Shown here in pieces: positions 59,034 to 64,000 of a stretch of 64,000 nt of DNA. How positions within the stretch are numbered: the first letter of the stretch is position 1; each line of letters opens with the position of its first letter. Location of the stretch: positions 148,549-212,548 of the forward strand of contig CAHIKZ030002632.1 of assembly GCA_903632075.3 (NCBI GenBank), read 5' to 3'. This DNA is from Acanthosepion pharaonis. Taxonomy: Eukaryota; Mollusca; Cephalopoda; Sepiida; Sepiidae. The notes beneath the pieces are model-generated. The model made no database searches and was not told where the DNA came from. It saw only the letters and a program-made list of their open reading frames with translations. A program made the translations under genes and the position numbers.

Positions 59034-59134
59034 GACGTCATTGGCTAAATAAGATCACATGACACACGAAGGAGGAGGAAAGATACCCGACCATGACCTC
59101 ATTGGCCGAGAGCGGTCACGTGACGCACGAGGAG
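59034..59134 (+). promoter_or_regulatory. Duplicated CCAAT/E-box unit in LTR
   Basis: Two copies, about 60 bp apart, of TCATTGG followed about 12 bp later by TCACRTGAC and CACGA: 59034-59075 (CACATG at 59056) and 59095-59134 (CACGTG at 59117). ATTGG is an inverted CCAAT box and CACGTG a palindromic E-box. Their position 220-300 bp ahead of the AATAAA fits a U3 enhancer. Function is inferred from motif and position only. Confidence 0.45.
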
Positions 59135-59350
59135 AATCGGTCGACGCCCTTGTCAGAAGTGGAAGTGTAAGGAGCCGATACGAAGAAAGGGGAAGCGGGT
59201 ATACGCCCCTCAGAGGCACAGTAAGGAAGTGGGGGAGAGTGAGTTACCGAAAATGGAAAATCCCTAACCAGAAATAAGAAGGGTGGATACGTATTTAGAA
59301 TTATCGAAAACCCCTGGCGCCGACAGACCCACCCCAGTTTTGACTGCGTC

Positions 59351-59356
59351 AATAAA
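59351..59356 (+). terminator. Polyadenylation signal in LTR
   Basis: AATAAA in TGCGTCAATAAAAGCGGG, inside the LTR and followed by a GC-richer region. Confidence 0.5.
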
Positions 59357-59460
59357 AGCGGGACCCCAACCGACAGAAATCAGTTAGAGTTTGAGCCACG
59401 GACAGCGGGCCAGGTTCGTTCGCCCCTTTGCGGGCAAGAGAGGCCAGTTCGTTTGGCCTA

Positions 59461-59516
59461 AGTGAAGAAGTTCGTCCGACCCAAGCCAAAGTGAAGAAGT
59501 TCGTCCGACCCAAGCC
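59461..59516 (+). repeat. 29-bp tandem duplication in LTR
   Basis: AGTGAAGAAGTTCGTCCGAC plus CCAAGCC occurs twice with starts at 59461 and 59490. Related fragments (GTTCGTTCG, GAAGAGAAGTTAGTTCG) lie either side. Confidence 0.92.
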
Positions 59517-60180
59517 GAAGAGAAGTTAGTTCGCGCACCGACGGCGGAGATGAGTGACCAGTAATTCAGACTCTGAAGAGAAGAAGTTTGAGTTGAGCCG
59601 CGGACGGCGAAAGGGTTCAGCCGTGGACGACAAGCAGAGATGAGCGCCCAGTGTTGAAACCGCGTCAAGATAGCTGACCAAGATTCACGCACACTTCTGG
59701 ACTCTTCTTCAACCAAGAACAAGTAGTTTGAAGAGCGACTTAGAATCAGACCTCAGAAATAATTTTTTTTTTTTCGACTTTCGTCCAAAGACACACCGAA
59801 ACACAAATTTCTTAGAGAGCAGACAACTTGAAGCCTTAAAGTTGCCTAGTAAAAGCGTCGTGCCGCAATCCACAGAACGGGTCGGGAAGTAGACATAGTC
59901 CTATGTACCGAGCAAATAGACATAAAAAGTTTGTTACCTTTTTCTTTGATACGTTGGACCTTGTGAGTTTTTATTTTATTTTTTTTTTATACATAATTGT
60001 GTGTTATCACCCCGTTGGACTCAACTTGCAATACGGCCCCAACCCTGTTTGATCTCGTTTGTCTGAGATCAATTCACAACGTGGGTAGGCAGACTGGAGA
60101 TCAGTGCAGTTACCCTGGTAACCAGGCGTTGGAAGCGGGTTGGGAACGGCGAGGCTGGTATCAATCTAACCAAAGGGTTA

Positions 60181-60360
60181 GAACGTCACGTTTGGAGCAG
60201 CGAGGAGCGAACAGCTGACGCCGCGGCGAAGACGTCACAGTTGGTGCTGTCCGTGACCAGGATATCAGAGCCTGGGGAGCAAGTGACGTCACAATTGGCG
60301 CCGCGACCGGGATCGAACGACACAGTCGACGCTGCGACCGGGGGACGACGTCACAAAAGG
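60181..60360 (+). repeat. Array of LTR-end plus primer-site-like modules
   Basis: GACGTCACA occurs at 60231, 60285 and 60347, and ACGTCAC also at 60183. The first two full copies are followed by TTGGTGCTGTCCGTGACCAG and ATTGGCGCCGCGACCGGGAT, each resembling the LTR end plus TGG-type primer site at 51141-51164. A partial CGACGCTGCGACCGGGG lies between the last two. The modules have diverged from each other. Confidence 0.7.
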
Positions 60361-60704
60361 CGCATTATTTAAATTCTTTAATTCATATATATACATACAT
60401 GCATATATATATATAACGAATATAACGGCCATATAAAATACAAGTAATAAAAAAATCTATGGAAACATACTCTCTTCATCGTACATAAAAACTGAATATG
60501 AGACACATGTGAGTCCCATGAAAATTTGCTTATTTAAAAATATTCTTGTATTTAAATACATCTATATTAGTAATATTCATGTGAGAAGCATTACAAGGAA
60601 GAGCTAATATTACTTGCGTTATGTGTTCAGAAATGTGATTGTAATATTTGCTGAAAATTACAGGAATAGAAGAAATTCAAGAAAAATATATGTTAGTGTG
60701 TGTG

Positions 60705-60744
<40 letters not shown>

Positions 60745-62166
60745 TGTGGTTGTGTGAGTATGTGTGAGCGCGTGCTCGTGTAGAGGAGTGTACATAAGTA
60801 TGCGTCTGTGATTGTTTATGCGTCAGCGCGTGCGTTCGTGTTGTAGAATTATGTATCAGTCTATCAGTTAAATAATGAGCAAGTGAATTAATTTAATGTG
60901 ATAATAAGTTAATTATAATTAAAATCAGATGATAATTGATATACATTCGGGTCTATCGCTAATTTTACAATTCAAAGGTAGAAAACAAGCAAGATATTAT
61001 CGTTTTTAAAATGGTATTTTGTCGTGGAAATATTCTTGAGTATGCGAAATTGCAAATAATTTGAACTGTTACCTTTTTTCCTGGGTCTATCTTGCGGGCA
61101 GATTTTTCTCTAATGAATTAATAAAGAATTTAGCCACATATTCTGGTTTTTAGATGAAAGTTGCTTAATGCGAGGTTTTAAGAGAGCATGTGTTTTGTGT
61201 AATGTATTTACACAAAACGCCTATATTTTTTTAGTTTTTGATGATACGAGATCAAGGTTGTCAATTTGAGTAAGAAAGAAAAAAGATTCACATTTGTTTC
61301 AACAATTTTACCACCTAAATTACCTTTAGTTTCGCTTCATTAATTCTTGATGCGTTTTTCTCTATTGCTGGCTTGAGACGCTTAACAATATTATCAAATG
61401 AATCTTAGAATTCAAAGGAGTTGGCTTTTATCAGAATATTTATGAAACATCAATTGCTATACAGAAACATTCTTTGAGGATATTTTCTCCACTACTCCGT
61501 GGTATAAAAAGGGATCCATATTTGTATTCTTGGTTTTCTTTAGAAATAAAGCATTCGGATTTTATGCGATCCGTTATTCAGATAAACTGGCAATACTGAT
61601 AAAAGCAGCATGAAACCATTGGGAAGCTGTTATGGAAATGAATGACTGCAGTGCATAAAACAAAGTCTGAATGAAATCACAAGAGCGTGTATTCAGCACC
61701 ATTGTGCAAAGTGGGTAGGGCATGAAATCTTTCAGCTTCGTCGTTATTATAGAATAAAAACACAAGAAAATGGGAAAGGACATTTCCCAATAATCTTGCT
61801 TCCGATTTCTTCCGATGTAATGATCATCAGGAACTGAGATGGGGGCACAAGTCATCATCAAACAATGTGTGTATGTATCTGTGTGTATGTTTATGTGCGT
61901 GTATGTGAAAGTGTACCTGTGAGTGTGTGTTTGATATACGGACAACCATAAATCCGTTACTTAATAATGTATAACTCATTCTAGTTACATAACTAATATT
62001 TATTTGTGAACACAATTTCTTCTTTATCAATGCACATAATTTAATGTACAAACAAACTGCATAAATTTAACAGTATTTAAATGAAAATCATTTAGTTAAG
62101 TGCGTTACACTGAATGAAATTACTGTTACATTCTCGCATTTATGAGTGTGTGTGTGCATATGTGTT

Positions 62167-62167
<1 letters not shown>
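60360..62167. other. AT-rich flank, no recognised gene
   Basis: It contains a (GT)n array with GC variants at about 60690-60790 and a TG-rich patch at 61866-61932. A 123-codon minus frame (61574-61945) has no motif apart from translated TG repeat. Confidence 0.5.
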
Positions 62168-62245
<78 letters not shown>

Positions 62246-62424
62246 ATGTGTGTGCGTATGTTGTGCGTATGTGTGTGTGAAAGAGAGTTATATTGAAGCG
62301 CCTCACTTTTTTCTTCATGTTTTGCTTAAAATCATGGATTTAAAATAAAAAATACACATACATAATACATAATACATCATGTATAATTTTACAAACCTAC
62401 CCCCACACACACACTCACACACAA

Positions 62425-62482
<58 letters not shown>
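62168..62482. repeat. Two AT-centred compound microsatellites
   Basis: (TA)n-(TG)n at about 62168-62278 and (CA)n-(TA)n at about 62403-62482, with 120 bp between. Confidence 0.96.
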
Positions 62483-62489
<7 letters not shown>

Positions 62490-62799
62490 ATTAATTGATT
62501 TAAAATATGTTTTTTTCCGCTACACAGTTCTTTATTTTATATATAAACCTAGTAATATATTGTTTCTCATGTAAGTACAAAGGACATGGGTCATTCAAAA
62601 GCTTACATCTTATGGCATTTCATATTAATTTTATTTTTATTTTATTTTACTATAGGTGTTTTTATTGGATTATTTTAAGTACGTGTAGTACTAATTAGTT
62701 TTTTGTTGTGTCTGCTGACGTAGTTTATCCAAAAATGCTGTTTGCTGTCTTTAATTATTTTTGATGCTTTTGCTCGAATTTTCTTAAATTGTAACAAAT

Positions 62800-63420
62800 T
62801 AAAGGTTGAAGGTTCTTTTGTTGAAATCTCTCAGAGATCTTATTCTGAGCCTAATAGGTTCTTTACACTCATCATTGAATCAAGATCTGTTAAGATTTTT
62901 TGTACTGAATTTTTGGGAGTCAGTTAATTTGAAATAGATATAAGGATTTCCGTAAACTCTTTTAAGTCCTTGATGCATCTACCTTCAGCTAGTTTATCAG
63001 AACATTACTTTTTAAATTCTTCCCCGTTCGCTAGGCCTAATTTCCAACGGAGAGAAGTTTTATCATTATGTTCTGAATTTTGCAGAACAATTGGCAAGTA
63101 ATCACAACCGCATCTGTCTGCCAGAATCTTCCAAGAGAGATCATATAGATTGATAGATCACACATGGAAAAATCTATTACAGAGTACTGCCAGTAAATGG
63201 ATTTATGTAAGTCTGAGTTTTATCATTATAAATACATAAAACGTTGTTGTTTAAAATAGTTTCTAGAGTCCTTCCCTTTTTCTTTGTGTCTTTACAGCCC
63301 CATGCGGTGGTGTCGCAGTTAAAGTCCCATAGGTATGTTATTAATAGAAGCCGTTCGTTTATATTTACCTTTATTCCACAGCAGTTTCATTGAATTATCT
63401 TATTCAAGACTGTCTAAATG
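62800..63420 (-). pseudogene. Jockey-like endonuclease
   Basis: The minus strand reads WDFNCDTTAWGCKDTKKKGR at about 63270-63330, the GDFNxHxxxWGC block (Gly is Trp here). LETILNNNVLCIYNDKTQTY and NPFTGSTL follow. After a shift come DLSIYMISLGRFWQTD-like wording (about 63110-63170), corresponding to the LDL..SD-H region, and KTSLRWKLGLANGEEFKK (about 63005-63065), corresponding to the WKLxxADWxxF block. Two stops follow STL. In live relatives the domain nicks target DNA; here the frame is broken. Confidence 0.72.
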
Positions 63421-63435
63421 TTTCAGGCTTTTAGT

Positions 63436-63960
63436 TTACGTGGTTTTGATTTCTTTTTTTTTTTGACAGGTTTTAATTTTGGAGGTTTTAGCCACTTGAG
63501 GGTTCTTGCTTTCCACAACCACCTTTTCTAGTTCGTCAAATCGGTTTTGTTTTGGAATTTGGTCGTTGTGGATTTCCGGATTTTGTTTGGCTGATACTGT
63601 TCTTTGGGGAGATAAGCTTTTCATTCAGTTTTTCCTGGATTTTAGTGGACGGACAGGAGATCGCTGTGTCCTTTGTTTATTAAATGATTTGGTATTTTTG
63701 GTAGGAGGATTTTATGTTTGAGCCGTCGTTTTGCTATTTGTTCTTTCTTTATTTATTATTTTAGTTTTGTCATTGCACAATTTCCTTGGAATATAAACGT
63801 TTTAGGTATGTTTGAAAGTTGAACCAATCATTTGTTCTAAAATGTACGAGCCTCCCAATTTGATCTCTGTCTTTGTCAGGCTGACAGGCACTATTTGTAG
63901 TCTTATTTCCCATTATTTCTGATTTAGAAGGGACCTTTAGGTAACCTTCTACTATTTGAT
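63436..63960 (-). pseudogene. ORF1 C-terminal region of the Jockey-like LINE
   Basis: A minus frame (63624 down to 63436) reads NPEIHNDQIPKQNRFDELEK and ends in a Lys-rich tail, like the low-complexity C-terminal end of Jockey ORF1 proteins (QNRFDxLxE is a recurrent phrase). Upstream it is broken. No CCHC knuckles are seen inside the window; they would lie further to the right. Confidence 0.5.
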
Positions 63961-64000
63961 TGCTTGTGAAAATGATATATTTCTTTCATATTTTACCTCA

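Larger units (their letters stand above)
58251..60355 (+). repeat. 3-prime LTR, about 2.1 kb
   Basis: It starts TGTAGCACCATGCATACC right after the polypurine tract and ends GACGTCACA, followed by AAAG, which also precedes the 5-prime LTR. The first 80 bp match the 5-prime LTR remnant. Within it lie a purine-rich stretch (about 58395-58440), a duplicated CCAAT/E-box unit (59034-59134), an AATAAA (59351), a GC-rich stretch with a 29-bp duplication (59461-59516), and repeated end/primer-site-like modules (60181-60360). An alternative is that the true end is at 60239 or 60293, where the same GACGTCACA occurs. Open frames inside it have no coding character. Confidence 0.7.
51051..60359 (+). mobile_element. 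Envelope-bearing Ty3/gypsy-type LTR retroelement
   Basis: A complete order of parts is visible: 5-prime LTR remnant, primer-binding site, gag, protease, RT, RNase H, integrase, env-like gene, tandem repeat, polypurine tract and long 3-prime LTR, bounded by AAAG on both sides as a likely 4-bp target-site duplication. RT-RNase H-integrase order and the CX2CX4HX4C Gag knuckles place it with Ty3/gypsy (Metaviridae). The env gene makes it errantivirus-like in layout. GC content is clearly above the flanks. At least eight frameshifts in gag and pol, an altered RT active site, a gutted 5-prime LTR and a truncated env make this copy non-functional. Confidence 0.88.
62690..64000 (-). mobile_element. 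Jockey-like LINE, ORF1 end and endonuclease, runs off the window
   Basis: From the right edge leftward the minus strand gives an ORF1-type C-terminal region, then an apurinic-type endonuclease, ending near 62690. Wording and order match Jockey-clade LINEs. RT is not in the window: the 3-prime part is lost at about 62690, next to AT-rich sequence and microsatellites. Shifts and stops break the frames, so this is a truncated, dead copy. The 5-prime end lies beyond 64000. Confidence 0.7.

Noticed and set aside
59059..59277. 72-codon open frame in the 3-prime LTR
   Set aside because: It lies over the putative enhancer repeats, has no motif, and the GC-rich composition alone explains openness.
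1..64000. CRISPR arrays, operons, bacterial promoters or ribosome binding sites
   Set aside because: Sequence is clearly eukaryotic; all direct-repeat arrays lack unique spacers and are microsatellites or minisatellites.

Overview
The window is repeat-dominated, AT-rich animal nuclear DNA. I recognise no intact host gene, tRNA or rRNA. The mix of decayed LINEs of several clades, a Penelope-like element, an envelope-bearing Ty3/gypsy-type LTR element and very frequent (AT)n, (CA)n and (GA)n arrays suggests a mollusc, most likely a coleoid cephalopod such as an octopus. That assignment is inference from family composition; no host exon supports it.

Layout. 1.8-7.9 kb: two successive degenerate copies of a non-LTR element of the R2-like type (RT plus restriction-like endonuclease), both on +. 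10.6-13.1 kb: a SINE-like fragment, a GC-cored dispersed repeat containing CA arrays, a LINE 3-prime fragment with a C2H2 finger, and a palindrome. 13.9-16.2 kb: a Penelope-like element (RT and GIY-YIG domains) whose 5-prime end is cut by an (AT)n array and whose tail carries a hammerhead-ribozyme-like motif. 16.3-18.4 kb: AT palindromes and a long A-skewed degenerate repeat. 22-24 kb: two minus-strand LINE fragments. 26.1-28.0 kb: a decayed minus-strand LTR retrotransposon, abutting a Tx1-like LINE at 28.1-30.4 kb. 33.1-34.6 kb and 43.9-44.6 kb: two copies of a short non-autonomous repeat. 37.2-40.9 kb: two LINEs in tail-to-tail orientation. 41.1-49.8 kb: palindromes, minisatellites, microsatellites and one more LINE tail. 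51.05-60.36 kb: the LTR retroelement with gag, pol and an env-like gene. 62.7-64 kb: a Jockey-like LINE on the minus strand that runs off the window.

The most informative unit is the 51.05-60.36 kb element. It has a 5-prime LTR remnant, a tRNA primer-binding site, gag with two zinc knuckles, protease, RT, RNase H, integrase with a GPY/F-type C-terminus and a long charged extension, an env-like glycoprotein with one membrane anchor, a 39-bp tandem repeat, a polypurine tract and a long 3-prime LTR. Gag and pol carry many frameshifts, and the RT catalytic motif reads YLED, so this copy looks non-autonomous. The env-like frame is open for 369 codons but lacks its N-terminal part.

The other recurring theme is palindromic mini-elements (about 12.95, 16.3, 41.5 and 43.3 kb, plus a TIR-bounded 454-bp unit at 34.1 kb), several directly beside (AT)n arrays. 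Two or three hammerhead-like cores sit in Penelope-like or related repeats. These structural signals, rather than a new protein-coding system, are the main leads.
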